A DNA stretch of 64,000 bases from Micromonospora sp. MP36 (lineage in GTDB: Bacteria; Actinomycetota; Actinomycetes; Mycobacteriales; Micromonosporaceae), in assembly GCF_008119785.1 (NCBI RefSeq), contig NZ_VSFA01000005.1:62001-126000 (forward strand), given 5' to 3'. Position numbers and translations under genes: made by a program. Numbering within the stretch: position 1 is the stretch's first letter; every line of letters starts with the position of its first letter. The notes beneath the pieces were generated by a model. That model ran no database searches. It saw only the letters and a list, made by a program, of their open reading frames with translations, and had not been told where the DNA came from. This document shows positions 17,448-26,796 of this stretch, piece by piece.

Positions 17448-17537
17448 TCAGGAACGAGGCTGCGCCGGACAGATGCCGCTGGCCTGCCGTCGGAGGTCGA
17501 CGTACAGGCGCACGGTCAGGTGCCAGACGTTGGTCAT
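17448..17537 (-). CDS. 29-aa putative regulatory leader peptide upstream of the symporter
   Basis: A short ATG frame encodes 29 residues with the core RLYVDLRRQASGICP near the middle. This resembles the small Tyr/His-Val-Asp-Leu...Arg...Ser-x-x-Cys leader peptides that I recall upstream of sulfur-assimilation and thiol-transport genes in actinomycetes. A TAGCGT box lies 9 nt before the ATG, so the mRNA is probably nearly leaderless. The stop is 43 nt before the symporter start, and that gene lacks a good Shine-Dalgarno. Translation of the leader could therefore gate the symporter according to charged tRNA-Cys. The function is inferred; the reading frame and motif are seen directly. Confidence 0.6.
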   Translation of the reverse strand: MTNVWHLTVRLYVDLRRQASGICPAQPRS

Positions 17538-17607
17538 CGCCCGCCGACGCTACTCCCCGCCCAGCCAACGGCGGAAGGATCGACGAGAGTGATGCTCCTT
17601 ACAGCCG

Positions 17608-19023
17608 TCAGCCCGGCAGCACCTTCCCGGGATTCATCAGCCCGCGCGGGTCGAACAGCCGCTTGAGCCCCCGCATCAGCTCCAGCTCGTGGCCGTCCTT
17701 GTAGTCGGCGATGATCTCCCGCTTCGCCTGCCCGAGCCCGTGCTCGGCGCTGATGCTCCCGTCGAACGCGCCGGCCGAGTCGTAGATGACGCGGGCGAGG
17801 GTCGCGGCGCGCGCCCGGAACTCGGCGTCGTCGCTGCCCTCGGGTTTGCTGAGGTTGTAGTGCAGGTTGCCGTCGCCGATGTGGCCGTACGTCACGATCC
17901 GGATGCCCGGGACGGCCTCCTCGAGTGCCCGGTCGGTGCGGGCCACGAACGCCGGGATGCGGCTGACCGGCACGCTGACGTCGTGCTTGAGGCTGGGGCC
18001 CTCGTGGTTCTGCGCCTCCGAGATGCCCTCGCGCAGCGCCCACAGGGCGGCGGCCTGCGCCGGGCCGGCGGCGACGACGCCGTCCACCACCACACCCTTC
18101 TCGAACGCCTCGCCCAGCGCCGACTCGATCACCTCGTCGAGGCCGGCGGCGGGCAGCGTGTCGCTGAGCTCCACCAGCGCGTACCAGGGCTGGCGGTCGC
18201 CGAGCGGGTCACGCGCGCCCGTCACGTGGCGCAGCACGAACTCCACACTCTGCCGGGACATGATCTCAAAGCCGGTCAGCCGGTCGCCGGCCAATTCCCG
18301 GAGCACCCCGATCAGCTCGACCGCCGCCTGCGGGTTCGGCAGGGCCACCCAGGCCGTCGCGCGGCTGCGGACCGCGGGAAAGAGCTTCAGCACGGCTGCG
18401 GTGATCACGCCGAGCGTGCCCTCCGAGCCGATGAACAGCTGCTTGAGGTCGTAGCCGGTGTTGTCCTTCCGCAGTCCGCGCAGCCCGTTCCAGATCCGCC
18501 CGTCCGGGAGCACGACCTCCAGCCCGAGGGTCAGGTCGCGCATCGTCCCGTAGCGGAGCACGCCGGTCCCGCCGGCGTTGGTCGCGAGGTTGCCGCCGAT
18601 CGTGCAGCTTCCCTCCGCGCCCAGCGAGAGCGGGAAGAGTTGGCCGGCGGCGGCAGCGGCCTCCTGCACCGACCGCAGGACCGCGCCGGCCTCCACCGTG
18701 ATGGTCTGGTTGGCAACGTCGAGGTCGCGGACGCGCCGCATCCGGGTCAGGGAGAGCACCACCTGACGGCCGGAGCGGTCCGGGACCGCCCCGCCGCACA
18801 GCCCCGTGTTGCCGCCCTGCGGGACCACCGCGACGCCCGCCTCGGCGCACCGCGCGACGACCGCGGCCACCTCCTCCGTCCGGCCCGGCCGCACGACCGC
18901 CGCGGCGGTGCCCGCGTACGCGGCCCGCCAGTCGCTGACGTAGCCGGCCAGGTCGGCCGGGTCGGTGAGCACGGCGGCGGGCCCGACCACCTGCCGCAGC
19001 CGGCCGATGAGGTCCGCGGTCAC
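17608..19023 (-). CDS. FAD-linked oxidoreductase (D-2-hydroxyglutarate/D-lactate dehydrogenase-like)
   Basis: This 471-aa protein oxidises a 2-hydroxyacid and passes electrons to an acceptor. The N-terminal FAD_binding_4 domain holds VVPQGGNTGLCGG (67-79) and LGAEGSCTIGGNLATNAGG. The C-terminal FAD-oxidase domain has GHIGDGNLHYN and SAEHGLGQAKR, typical of the D2HGDH/GlcD group. The GTG at 19023 overlaps the mqo stop by 4 nt (GTGA), so the two are coupled. With mqo it forms a two-gene unit under a promoter shared with the aldarate genes. D-2-hydroxyglutarate, giving 2-oxoglutarate, is a fitting but unproven substrate; D-lactate is the main alternative. Confidence 0.85.
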   Translation of the reverse strand: MTADLIGRLRQVVGPAAVLTDPADLAGYVSDWRAAYAGTAAAVVRPGRTEEVAAVVARCAEAGVAVVPQGGNTGLCGGAVPDRSGRQVVLSLTRMRRVRDLDVANQTITVEAGAVLRSVQEAAAAAGQLFPLSLGAEGSCTIGGNLATNAGGTGVLRYGTMRDLTLGLEVVLPDGRIWNGLRGLRKDNTGYDLKQLFIGSEGTLGVITAAVLKLFPAVRSRATAWVALPNPQAAVELIGVLRELAGDRLTGFEIMSRQSVEFVLRHVTGARDPLGDRQPWYALVELSDTLPAAGLDEVIESALGEAFEKGVVVDGVVAAGPAQAAALWALREGISEAQNHEGPSLKHDVSVPVSRIPAFVARTDRALEEAVPGIRIVTYGHIGDGNLHYNLSKPEGSDDAEFRARAATLARVIYDSAGAFDGSISAEHGLGQAKREIIADYKDGHELELMRGLKRLFDPRGLMNPGKVLPG

Positions 19024-20537
19024 GAGTGCTTCGCCCCCGTCGTGGTCACCGGCACCGGGCCGAGCACCCGGCGGGCGCGGGCCAGGGTGTCGCCGAGCCG
19101 GTCGGGGTCGAGCTGCCGCACCGTCTCGGTGGACGGGGCGAGCCGCTCCAGCCGTGGTCCCCACTCCGGCATCCGTTCGGGAAAGCTCGCGGCGAGCACG
19201 TCGAGCATGGTCGACGCGGCGGTCGAGGCGCCGGGCGAGGCGCCGAGCAGGGCTGCCAGGGAGCCACCTGCCGAGGTGACGATCTCGGTGCCGAAGCCCA
19301 CCATCGTGCCGCGACCGCCGGTCTTCTTGAGAATCTGCACCCGCTGACCGGCGGTCAGCAGCGTCCAGTCGTCGGCCCGCGCGGACGGCACGAACTGGCG
19401 TAGCGCGGCGGTCCGGGCGGCCGCCGACTGGGTGACCTGGCGGACGAGGTAGGCCACCAGCGAGCGGTTGTCCCGGGCGGCGGCCAGCAGCACCGCGAGG
19501 TTGCCAGGCCGGACCGAGCGCGGCAGGTCGGTCCACCGGCCGCGGGTGAGGAAGCGGGGGGAGAAGGCCGCGAACGGTCCGAAGAGCAGGCTCTCCCGCC
19601 CGTCCACGACGCGCAGGTCCAGGTGCGGCACCGAGATCGGCGGGGCGCCCGGCGCGGCGTGCCCGTACGCCTTGCCCCGGTGGGCGGCCACGAGCTCGGG
19701 CCGGTCGGTACGCAGGAACCGGCCACTGATCGGGAAGGCGCCGTACCGCCGGATCTCCGGGATCCGGGCCGACTGCAGCAGCGGCAGGGTCCCGCCCCCG
19801 GCCCCGACGAAGACGTACGGCGTCCGCAGCCGCCGGCGGTGCCCCGTCCGGCGGTCGCGGACCTGCACCAGCCAGGTGTTCCCGTGCCCGCGTAGGGACC
19901 TGACCTCCTGGCCGGTGCGTACGGTGCCGCCGCGTTCCCGCAGGGCCGACAGGAGTTGCCGGGTGAGGACGCCGAAGTCGACATCCGTGCCCTGTGTCGA
20001 GCGGGTGGCCGCCACGGGTTCGTCCCCGGTCCGGCCCCGGCATATCAGCGGCAGCCAGGCGGCGAGAGCGTCGGGGTCCTCGGTGAACTCGAGGTCGGCG
20101 AAGAGCGGATGGTCCCGCAGGGCCTCCCACCGGGCCCGCAGGTACGCCACGCCGGCCGCGCCGCGGCCGAAGCCCAGGTGCGGGACCGAGCGGACGAACG
20201 CCGCGGGCGGTCCGAGCACCCCCCGCTCCACCAGACGCGACCAGAACACCAGGGAGGAGACGAACTGCTCGCCGATCCGTACCGCGCTCGACGCGTCCAC
20301 CGTGCCGTCGGGACGGCGGGGCGTGTAGTTGAACTCGCAGAGCCCTGCGTGGCCCGTGCCGGCGTTGTGCCAGGCGCTCGAACTCTCGAGGCCGGCCTCG
20401 TCGAGCCGCTCGACGACCGCGATCCGCCAGTCCGGCTGCACCTCGCTCAGCAGCACGCCCAGGGTGGCGCTCATGATCCCGCCGCCAACGAGGACGGCGT
20501 CCCAGTCCTCGTCCGAGCCGCTCCTCGACACGATCAT
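19020..20537 (-). CDS. mqo: malate:quinone oxidoreductase
   Basis: Mqo is a peripheral-membrane FAD enzyme that oxidises L-malate to oxaloacetate and reduces quinone. The 505-aa product has the FAD dinucleotide motif LVGGGIMSATLG (16-27), the family stretch SSAWHNAGTGHAGLCEFNYTP and the C-terminal TMLDVL...FPERMPEW segment; length matches Mqo (~500 aa). The ATG at 20537 lies 6 nt after a TAGCGT -10, so the mRNA is probably leaderless. Its promoter contains the same elements as the tctC and kdgD promoters. This suggests that it is induced with aldarate catabolism to handle the extra TCA-cycle flux. Confidence 0.93.
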   Translation of the reverse strand: MIVSRSGSDEDWDAVLVGGGIMSATLGVLLSEVQPDWRIAVVERLDEAGLESSSAWHNAGTGHAGLCEFNYTPRRPDGTVDASSAVRIGEQFVSSLVFWSRLVERGVLGPPAAFVRSVPHLGFGRGAAGVAYLRARWEALRDHPLFADLEFTEDPDALAAWLPLICRGRTGDEPVAATRSTQGTDVDFGVLTRQLLSALRERGGTVRTGQEVRSLRGHGNTWLVQVRDRRTGHRRRLRTPYVFVGAGGGTLPLLQSARIPEIRRYGAFPISGRFLRTDRPELVAAHRGKAYGHAAPGAPPISVPHLDLRVVDGRESLLFGPFAAFSPRFLTRGRWTDLPRSVRPGNLAVLLAAARDNRSLVAYLVRQVTQSAAARTAALRQFVPSARADDWTLLTAGQRVQILKKTGGRGTMVGFGTEIVTSAGGSLAALLGASPGASTAASTMLDVLAASFPERMPEWGPRLERLAPSTETVRQLDPDRLGDTLARARRVLGPVPVTTTGAKHS

Positions 20538-20543
20538 GCCGCC

Positions 20544-20600
20544 ACGCTAGAAGCCCGCGACGATGCCTGTCCAAGTCCACCCGGGCATGGGTGAATACCT
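20544..20600 (-). promoter_or_regulatory. LysR-type promoter of mqo (shared regulon element, copy 1)
   Basis: Read on the minus strand: AGGTAT box (20595-20600), then TTGGAC -35 (20569-20574), AGGCAT, and TAGCGT -10 (20544-20549), with 19 nt between -35 and -10. The 38 nt at 20563-20600 match copy 3 (27697-27734) at 27 of 38 positions with identical spacing, and the 17 nt at 20563-20579 match at 16 of 17. Confidence 0.75.
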
Positions 20601-20635
20601 TCGCGGAATCGCGCTCCGAACCCGCGGGATGGCGA

Positions 20636-21568
20636 TCAGGTGCCGCCCAGCAGCACGGCGAGCCCGACGAGCACGGGCACGGACAGGACGGTGGTGAGCA
20701 GCACGGTGTCCCGGGCCAGCAGGGTGTCCCGGTCGTAGGACGAGGCGTAGACGAAGACGTTCTGCGCGGTCGGCAGGGCCGAGGTGACCGTGACCGCCAG
20801 CAACGCCACCCCCGAGAGGCCGGCGGCCCACCGACCGAGGGCGTAGGCCAGCGCCGGCTGGGCGAGGGTCTTCAGCGCCACGGCCAGCCACACCCGCGAT
20901 GCCCCGTCGCCGGACGCGGGACGTGGTGCCCCGTGCAGGCTCATCCCGTACGCCAGCAACGCGGCGGGCACTGCGAGGGCGGCGGTGAGCTCGATCGGCT
21001 GGAGCACCAGCGGCGGCAGCTTCAGGCCGGTGGCCGCGACGAGCACACCCAGGCCGCAACCCACCACGACCGGCGTACGGAGCGGCTGGGTGAGCAGCCG
21101 CCAGCGGGCTGGGGCGTCGCCTGCCGGCTGGGAGCCGGCCAGGACGGCCAGCCCGATGGGTGCCATGACCAGCACCTGGAACAGCAGCACCGGGGCCACG
21201 AACGACGCGTCCCCGAGGACGTAGGCCGCGATGGGTACGCCCAGGTTGCCCGCGTTGACGTAGCCCGAGGCGAGGCCGCCGACCGCCAGCGCGGCCGGCG
21301 CCGACCGCCAGCGCCACCGGGCCAGCGCCGCGTACAGCAGCGCGCTGAGCAGCGCGCTGCCGGCGGTGGCGACGAGGGCGGCCGACACGAGCTCCGCCGG
21401 ATCGGCCTTCGCCAGCGTGAGCAGCAGCAGTGCGGGCGTCGCCACGAAGTAGGACAACCGCGACAGCACGCCGCCGGCGCCGGGGCCCAGGATGCCGGCT
21501 CGGCCGACGATCCAGCCGACGGCGATCACCGCGACCAGGGCGGCGAAGCCGCCGATGACGGCGTTCAC
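20636..21568 (-). CDS. AEC-family transporter (auxin efflux carrier/malonate-malate permease type)
   Basis: This 310-aa protein has about ten hydrophobic helices and the family motif GYVNAGNLGVPIAAY in the middle. Bacterial AEC proteins carry small organic acids such as malate or malonate. It is the last gene of the minus-strand aldarate operon, 96 nt after the semialdehyde dehydrogenase. It may be a second carrier for aldarates or a carboxylate exporter that prevents product overload. The substrate is inferred only from this context. Confidence 0.85.
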   Translation of the reverse strand: MNAVIGGFAALVAVIAVGWIVGRAGILGPGAGGVLSRLSYFVATPALLLLTLAKADPAELVSAALVATAGSALLSALLYAALARWRWRSAPAALAVGGLASGYVNAGNLGVPIAAYVLGDASFVAPVLLFQVLVMAPIGLAVLAGSQPAGDAPARWRLLTQPLRTPVVVGCGLGVLVAATGLKLPPLVLQPIELTAALAVPAALLAYGMSLHGAPRPASGDGASRVWLAVALKTLAQPALAYALGRWAAGLSGVALLAVTVTSALPTAQNVFVYASSYDRDTLLARDTVLLTTVLSVPVLVGLAVLLGGT

Positions 21569-21664
21569 CCGGCGGTGTGCGCGGCCGTGCCGCTCATGCC
21601 GCGGCGGATCCGGCGTCCGCCGGCCGCCCCGCGGCGGCCGGCGGTGCGACGGCGGTCCGGATGG

Positions 21665-23179
21665 TCATCGGGGCAGCTCGAGAACGCCGTCGACCCGCCG
21701 CGGGATGGCGCGGTAGTCGTCGGCGAGCTCGGGCGGGAGCAGGTCGGCGGGGGCCCCCTGCCAGGTGACCGGGCGCAGGAACCGCCGGATCGCCGTGGTG
21801 CCCACGGAGGTGTGCTGGGTGTTGGTCGACGGCCACGGCCCACCGTGGTGCTGGGCCCAGGAAACGGCCACGCCGGTCGGGTAGGCGTCGTAGATCAGCC
21901 GACCGGCCCGCGGGCGCACCTGCTCGGAGACCGCCAGGGGCAGCTCCGTCTCGCCCTGGCCGCGCAGCACGGTCGCGGTCAGCGACGAGGGCATCCCGTC
22001 CAGCGCGGCGAACAGCTCGGCCGGACCGTCGTAGCGGGCCACCACCGACACCGGCCCGAAGCACTCCTCGGTGACCTGCGGCGGCAGCCCCCGCGCCGAC
22101 GTCGCCAGCAGCAGGGGCGCCGCCTCGAAGCCGGCACCCTCCGGCTCCGCACCGCGGGCCAGCACCGTGACGCCGGGCGCCGCGGCGAGGCCGCCGGCGA
22201 TCCGGTCGTACGCGGCGGCGATGCCCTCGTTGAGCAACACCGGAGCGCCGCTCGCCCGGACCGCCTCCGCCATGGCGTCGACCACCGCGTCGCCGTCCGG
22301 GCCGGCCGGCACGAACACCAGGCCGGGCTTGGTGCAGAACTGGCCGCCGCCGAGGGTGAAGGAGCCGACGAGTTCGCCGCCGATCGCCGACCCCCGCTCC
22401 GCGGCCGCCTGCGGCGTCACGACGACGGGGTTGAGGCTGCTGAGCTCACCGAAGAACGGCACCGGGTCGGGCCGCCGCTCGATGATCTGCAGCAGCGCCC
22501 GCCCGCCGGTGACCGAACCGGTGAAGCCCACGGCCCGGATCGCCGGGTGCGCGACGAGGTCCGCACCGGCCTGCACGCCGTGGACCAGGCCCAGCGTGCC
22601 GTCGGGTGCGCCGGCCTTGCCGGCGGCGGTCGCCAGGATGTCGAACACCAGCTGCGACGTGGCGGGGTGGGAACCATGCGCCTTGACGACCACCGGGCAG
22701 CCGGCCGCGAGCGCCGAGGCGGTGTCGCCGCCGGGCACGGAGAAGGCCAGCGGGAAGTTGCTGGCGCCGAAGACCGCGACCGGGCCGATCGGGACGAGCA
22801 TCCGGCGCAGGTCGGGGCGGGGACCCATCGGGGTGTCGCCGGCGTGGTCGATCGTCGCCTCGAGGTAGCTGCCCTCGTCCAGCACCTCGGCGAACAGGCG
22901 CAGCTGGTAGCAGGTGCGGGTGAGCTCGCCGGTCAGCCGGGTCGGGCCGAGCGCCGTCTCCCGGTCGGCGACGGCGACGACGTCCTCGCGCCGGGCCTCG
23001 AGCGCGTCGGCGAGGGTACGCAGCAGCGCCGCCCGCCCGCTGCGGCCGAGCGCCTCCAGGCCGGGGGCGGCGGCGAGGGCGGCCGCGCAGAGCCGGTCCA
23101 CCTCGGCGGTGGTCGTCTCCTGGGCGACGACCTCGACCGCCTGGCCGGTCCGGGGGTCGATGCTGACGACGTCGGACAT
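21665..23179 (-). CDS. 2,5-dioxopentanoate (alpha-ketoglutarate semialdehyde) dehydrogenase
   Basis: This NAD(P)-dependent aldehyde dehydrogenase oxidises 2,5-dioxopentanoate to 2-oxoglutarate, the last step of aldarate breakdown. The 504-aa protein has FGASNFPLAFS (Asn141), the general base in FFGELSSLNP (Glu245) and the nucleophile in LGGGQFCTKPG (Cys282). GGGQFCTKPG is typical of the KGSADH-II/III group rather than of ordinary ALDHs. The ATG at 23179 has a GGAGGT ribosome-binding site. It follows the talarate/galactarate dehydratase by 23 nt in the same operon, which supports the substrate. Confidence 0.92.
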   Translation of the reverse strand: MSDVVSIDPRTGQAVEVVAQETTTAEVDRLCAAALAAAPGLEALGRSGRAALLRTLADALEARREDVVAVADRETALGPTRLTGELTRTCYQLRLFAEVLDEGSYLEATIDHAGDTPMGPRPDLRRMLVPIGPVAVFGASNFPLAFSVPGGDTASALAAGCPVVVKAHGSHPATSQLVFDILATAAGKAGAPDGTLGLVHGVQAGADLVAHPAIRAVGFTGSVTGGRALLQIIERRPDPVPFFGELSSLNPVVVTPQAAAERGSAIGGELVGSFTLGGGQFCTKPGLVFVPAGPDGDAVVDAMAEAVRASGAPVLLNEGIAAAYDRIAGGLAAAPGVTVLARGAEPEGAGFEAAPLLLATSARGLPPQVTEECFGPVSVVARYDGPAELFAALDGMPSSLTATVLRGQGETELPLAVSEQVRPRAGRLIYDAYPTGVAVSWAQHHGGPWPSTNTQHTSVGTTAIRRFLRPVTWQGAPADLLPPELADDYRAIPRRVDGVLELPR

Positions 23180-23202
23180 GCGGATTACCTCCAAGGTGTG
23201 GT

Positions 23203-24354
23203 TCAGCGGGCGGCGGTGACGTGGACCCGGTCCACGGTCCAGGCGCGGGCCTGCTCGCTCAGCGTGACGCCCAGGCCCGGCCGGTCGGAAAGGTACATGC
23301 GCCCGCCGCGCGTCTCCAGGCGCTCGTTGAACAGCGGGTACAGCCAGTCGAAGTGCTCCACCCACGGCTCGTGCGGGTAGGCGGCCGCCAGGTGCACGTG
23401 GATCTCCATGGCGAAGTGCGGCGCCAGTTGCAGGTTGCTGTGGTCGGCCAGCGTGGCGAGCTTGAGGAACTGGGTGATGCCGCCGATGCGGGGGGCGTCG
23501 GGCTGGAGGATGTCCACCGCGCCGGCGCGGATCAGCTCGTAGTGCTCCGCGACGCTGGTCAGCATCTCGCCGGTGGCCACCGCGGTGTCCAGCGACCGGG
23601 CGAGCTGGGCGTGCCCCTCGGCGTCGTACGCGTCCAGCGGCTCCTCGATCCACACCAGCCCGAACTCCTCCAGCGCCCGGCCGACCCGCATGGCGGTTGG
23701 CCGGTCCCACTGCTGGTTGGCGTCGACCATGAACGGCACGGCCTCGCCGAGGTGTTCCCGGACGGCGCGGACCCGGCGCAGGTCCTCCGCCGAGTCGGGC
23801 TGGCCCACCTTGATCTTGATGCCGCCGACGCCCGACTCCAGGGTCCGCGTCGCATTCTCCAGCACCTGCTCGATCGGCTCGTGCAGGAAGCCCCCGGAGG
23901 TGTTGTAGCAGCGGACCGAGTCGCGGTGGGCGCCCAGCAGCTTGGCCAGCGGCAGCCCGGCCCGCTTCGCCTTGAGGTCCCAGAGCGCGACGTCGATCGC
24001 GGCCAGCGCCTGGGTGGCCGCGCCGCTGCGCCCGACCGAGGCGCCGGCCCAGACGAGCTTGGTCCAGAGCCGGCCGATGTCGCTGGGGTCCTCACCGATC
24101 AGGTCGGGGGCGACCTCCCGGGCGTGCGCGAACTGGGCCGGCCCGCCGGCCCGCTTGGAGTAGCTGAAGCCGACGCCCTCGAAGCCGGCCTCGGTGCGGA
24201 TCTCGGCGAAGAGGAACGCCACCTCCGTCATCGGCCGCTGCCGGCCGGTGAGCACCTTCGCGTCGCTGATTCCGGTGGGCAGCGGCAGGGTGACCGACGA
24301 GAGGGTCACCGACTCGATCCGGTCGAGCACGGCGGAAGGGTTGGCGCTGGTCAT
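23203..24354 (-). CDS. L-talarate/galactarate dehydratase (enolase superfamily)
   Basis: This enzyme dehydrates galactarate (and L-talarate) to 5-dehydro-4-deoxyglucarate. The 383-aa protein resembles Salmonella TalrD/GalrD closely throughout, including SDAKVLTGRQ, LWAGASVGRSG-like (VWAGASVGRSG) and YNTSGGFLH. Catalytic Lys182 is in GIKIKVG and the His base in APHFAME (His313). The metal ligands are Asp211 (VDANQQ), Glu237 (IEEP) and Glu263 (ATGEM). All expected active-site residues are present. It lies between gudD and the semialdehyde dehydrogenase, so galactarate and glucarate enter the same route. Confidence 0.93.
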   Translation of the reverse strand: MTSANPSAVLDRIESVTLSSVTLPLPTGISDAKVLTGRQRPMTEVAFLFAEIRTEAGFEGVGFSYSKRAGGPAQFAHAREVAPDLIGEDPSDIGRLWTKLVWAGASVGRSGAATQALAAIDVALWDLKAKRAGLPLAKLLGAHRDSVRCYNTSGGFLHEPIEQVLENATRTLESGVGGIKIKVGQPDSAEDLRRVRAVREHLGEAVPFMVDANQQWDRPTAMRVGRALEEFGLVWIEEPLDAYDAEGHAQLARSLDTAVATGEMLTSVAEHYELIRAGAVDILQPDAPRIGGITQFLKLATLADHSNLQLAPHFAMEIHVHLAAAYPHEPWVEHFDWLYPLFNERLETRGGRMYLSDRPGLGVTLSEQARAWTVDRVHVTAAR

Positions 24355-24385
24355 GTCTCTCCTTGCTCGGGCGTCAGGGCGGTCG

Positions 24386-25717
24386 TCAGCGGACCAGGCA
24401 GGGGCGCTTGGGGTCGAACGCCCAGCCGGGGACGAGGTACTTCATCGCGACCGCGTCGTCGCGGGCGCCGAGGCCGTGCGCCAGGTACAGCTCGTGCGCG
24501 GCCGCCAGGGCGTCGCGGTCCAGCTCGATCCCCAGTCCGGGCGCGGTGGGCACGGCGATCCGCCCGTCCCGGATGCGCAGCGGCGCCCGGGTGAGCGACT
24601 GCCCGTCCTGCCAGATCCAGTGCGTGTCGAGGGCGGTGATGTCGCCGGGGGCGGCCGCGCCCACGTGGGTGAACATCGCCAGCGAGATGTCGAAGTGGTT
24701 GTTGGAGTGCGAGCCCCAGGTGAGGCCGAACTCGTGGCACAGCTGGGCGACCCGGACCGAGCCGCGCATCGTCCAGAAGTGCGGATCGGCCAGGGGAATG
24801 TCGACCGCGTTCGACCGGACCGCGTGGGCCAGCTGGCGCCAGTCGGTGGCGATCATGTTGGTGGCCGTCGGCAGGCCGGTGCGCCGCCGGAACTCCGCCA
24901 TCACCTCGCGACCGGAGAATCCGCCCTCGGCGCCGACCGGATCCTCCGCGTACGCCAGCACACCGTGCAGGTCGCGGCAGAGCTCGACGGCCTCGGCCAG
25001 CAGCCAGCCGCCGTTCGGATCGAGCGTGATGCGGGCGTCCGGGAACCGCGCGGCGAGGGCGCGGACCGCGGCGACTTCCTGCTCGCCGGCCAGCACGCCG
25101 CCCTTGAGCTTGAAGTCGGTGAACCCGTAGCGGGCGCGCGCCGCCTCGGCCAGCGCCACGATCGCGTCGGGGGTCAGCGCCGGTTCCCGGCGTAGCCGTT
25201 CCCAGTCGTCGGCGGGGTCGGGTTCGGCGAGGTAGGGCAGGTCGGTGCAGCGGCGGTCACCGACGTAGAAGAGGTAGCCGAGCATCGGCACGGCGTCGCG
25301 TTGCTGCCCGTCGCCGAGCAGCTCCGCGACGGGCACGCCGAGGTGCTGGCCGAGCAGGTCCAGCAGCGCGGACTCCAGCGCGGTCACCGCGTGGACCGTG
25401 GTCCGCAGGTCGAAGGTCTGCAGCCCGCGCCCGCCGGCGTCGCGGTCGGCGAACGCGTCGCCGACCGCGCGCAGCAGCCGGGCGTACCGGGAGATCGGCT
25501 GCCCGACCAGCAACGGGCCGGCCTCCTCGATGGTGCGGCGGATCGCCTCGCCGCCGGGCACCTCGCCGACACCGATCCGGCCCTCGCTGTCCGTGACGAT
25601 GGCGATGTTGCGGGTGAAGAAGGGCCCGTGCGCGCCGCTGAGGTTGAGCAGCATGCTGTCGTGCCCCGCGACGGGCACCGCCTCGACACGGGCCACGGTC
25701 GGGGTGCGGCCGGTCAT
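24386..25717 (-). CDS. gudD: glucarate dehydratase
   Basis: GudD dehydrates D-glucarate (and L-idarate) to 5-dehydro-4-deoxyglucarate. The 443-aa protein has the enolase-superfamily active site: Lys205 in DFKLKGG, His337 in [10 protein letters not shown], and metal ligands Asp233 (TLDPNG), Glu258 (YAEDP) and Asn287 (ATNMIATDW). The N-terminus [20 protein letters not shown] is typical of GudD. ATG codons at 25723 and 25717 are possible; GAGAGG directly before the first is better spaced for the second, so 25717 is used. It sits 28 nt after kdgD and 31 nt before the galactarate dehydratase. Confidence 0.95.
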   Translation of the reverse strand: MTGRTPTVARVEAVPVAGHDSMLLNLSGAHGPFFTRNIAIVTDSEGRIGVGEVPGGEAIRRTIEEAGPLLVGQPISRYARLLRAVGDAFADRDAGGRGLQTFDLRTTVHAVTALESALLDLLGQHLGVPVAELLGDGQQRDAVPMLGYLFYVGDRRCTDLPYLAEPDPADDWERLRREPALTPDAIVALAEAARARYGFTDFKLKGGVLAGEQEVAAVRALAARFPDARITLDPNGGWLLAEAVELCRDLHGVLAYAEDPVGAEGGFSGREVMAEFRRRTGLPTATNMIATDWRQLAHAVRSNAVDIPLADPHFWTMRGSVRVAQLCHEFGLTWGSHSNNHFDISLAMFTHVGAAAPGDITALDTHWIWQDGQSLTRAPLRIRDGRIAVPTAPGLGIELDRDALAAAHELYLAHGLGARDDAVAMKYLVPGWAFDPKRPCLVR

Positions 25718-25745
25718 CGCCATCCTCTCGGTGTCGGTGAGCTGG

Positions 25746-26660
25746 TCAGGAGATCTTCTCGATCAGGGTGGTCAGCTCGGCGAGCTCGGTCTCGGTCAGG
25801 TCGGCCAGCGGGGGCCGGACCGGGCCGCCGTCGCGGCCGACCGCGGTCAGGCCGGCCTTGATGATGGAGACGGCGTACCCCTTGGCCCGGTCCCGGATGT
25901 CCAGATAGGGGATCACGAAGTCGGTGAGCATCCGGTAGACCGCCGGCCGGTCCTGGGCGCGGACGGCCGCGTAGAACCGGAGCGCGAACTCGGGCAGGAA
26001 GTTGTACAGCGCCGAGGAGTAGGTGCTCACCCCGAGTTGCAGCAGCGGCAGGGCGAACGTCTCGGCCGTCGGCAGCCCGCCGATGTAGATGAGCCGGTCG
26101 CCGACCCGGGCGTACGTGCGGGTCATCCGCTCGATGTCGCCGATGCCGTCCTTGAGCCCGATCAGGTTCGGGTTGCGGTCGGCGATCTCGGCGACGGTGG
26201 CGTCGGTGAGCACCGCGTTCGCCCGGCTGTAGACGATGACGCCCAGGTCGGTCGCGCGGCACACGGCGCTGATGTGCTCGACCAAGCCGTGCTGGCTGGC
26301 CTCGGTGAGGTACGGCGGGAACAGCAGCACGCCGTCGGCGCCGGCGGCCTGGGCGGCCTGTGCCTGGGCGACGGAGAGGGCGGTGCCGCCGGTCGCTGGC
26401 GCGATGACCGGGACCTTGCCCGCCACCTCGTCGACGGCGGCCCGGACGACCCGGTCCAGCTCGGCGGAGGTGAGCGAGAAGCCCTCGCCGGTGCCGCCCG
26501 CGGCGAACAGGCCGGCGACGTCGAAGCTCGCCTGCCAGGCCAGGTGCTCGCGGTACCGGGCCTCGTCGAACTGCAGGTCGGCGTCGAAGTGGGTGACGGG
26601 GAAGGAGAGCAGGCCCGACTTCAGGCGGTCAGCGAGAGCGTCCGGGGATAGCAGCGTCAC
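25746..26660 (-). CDS. kdgD: 5-dehydro-4-deoxyglucarate dehydratase (decarboxylating)
   Basis: KdgD converts 5-dehydro-4-deoxyglucarate to 2,5-dioxopentanoate with loss of CO2 and water. The 304-aa DHDPS-fold protein has [11 protein letters not shown] (54-64), the conserved Tyr144 (VIVYSRA) and the Schiff-base Lys170 (LIGLKDG). The GTG at 26660 gives the family's usual length of about 303 aa. A longer start at 26732 is rejected because it falls inside the predicted -10 box (26731-26736). The product feeds the semialdehyde dehydrogenase in the same operon. This is the first gene of the minus-strand aldarate operon. Confidence 0.93.
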   Translation of the reverse strand: MTLLSPDALADRLKSGLLSFPVTHFDADLQFDEARYREHLAWQASFDVAGLFAAGGTGEGFSLTSAELDRVVRAAVDEVAGKVPVIAPATGGTALSVAQAQAAQAAGADGVLLFPPYLTEASQHGLVEHISAVCRATDLGVIVYSRANAVLTDATVAEIADRNPNLIGLKDGIGDIERMTRTYARVGDRLIYIGGLPTAETFALPLLQLGVSTYSSALYNFLPEFALRFYAAVRAQDRPAVYRMLTDFVIPYLDIRDRAKGYAVSIIKAGLTAVGRDGGPVRPPLADLTETELAELTTLIEKIS

Positions 26661-26730
26661 GGTGATCGTGTCCTTGGGTCCAGCGGGTCCGCGCCGCAGC
26701 CGATCAAGGGCGCGGACGGTGGTCGGGGTC

Positions 26731-26796
26731 ACCGTAGGAACCGTTGACGATGCATGTCCAAGAGTACTTCCGCATCGAGCGATGCCCGGGAGGTAT
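26731..26796 (-). promoter_or_regulatory. LysR-type promoter of the kdgD operon (shared regulon element, copy 2)
   Basis: On the minus strand TTGGAC (26756-26761), then ATGCAT, 19 nt in all to TACGGT (26731-26736), matches the mqo and tctC promoters. Upstream is a TTGATACCT box (about 26788-26796), the inverted form of the AGGTATCAA box of copy 3 and about 21 nt further out. A GCATCG-AG-CGATGC palindrome lies between them. The transcript would start near 26724, giving a leader of about 64 nt. Confidence 0.65.

Noticed and set aside
17296-17568. A 90-codon minus-strand frame overlapping the symporter start
   Set aside because: It is out of frame with both the symporter and the leader peptide, and its composition is non-coding in character.
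26661-26732. KdgD start at 26732, giving a 24-residue longer protein
   Set aside because: That GTG lies within the predicted -10 box TACGGT, and the family length of ~303 aa fits the start at 26660.
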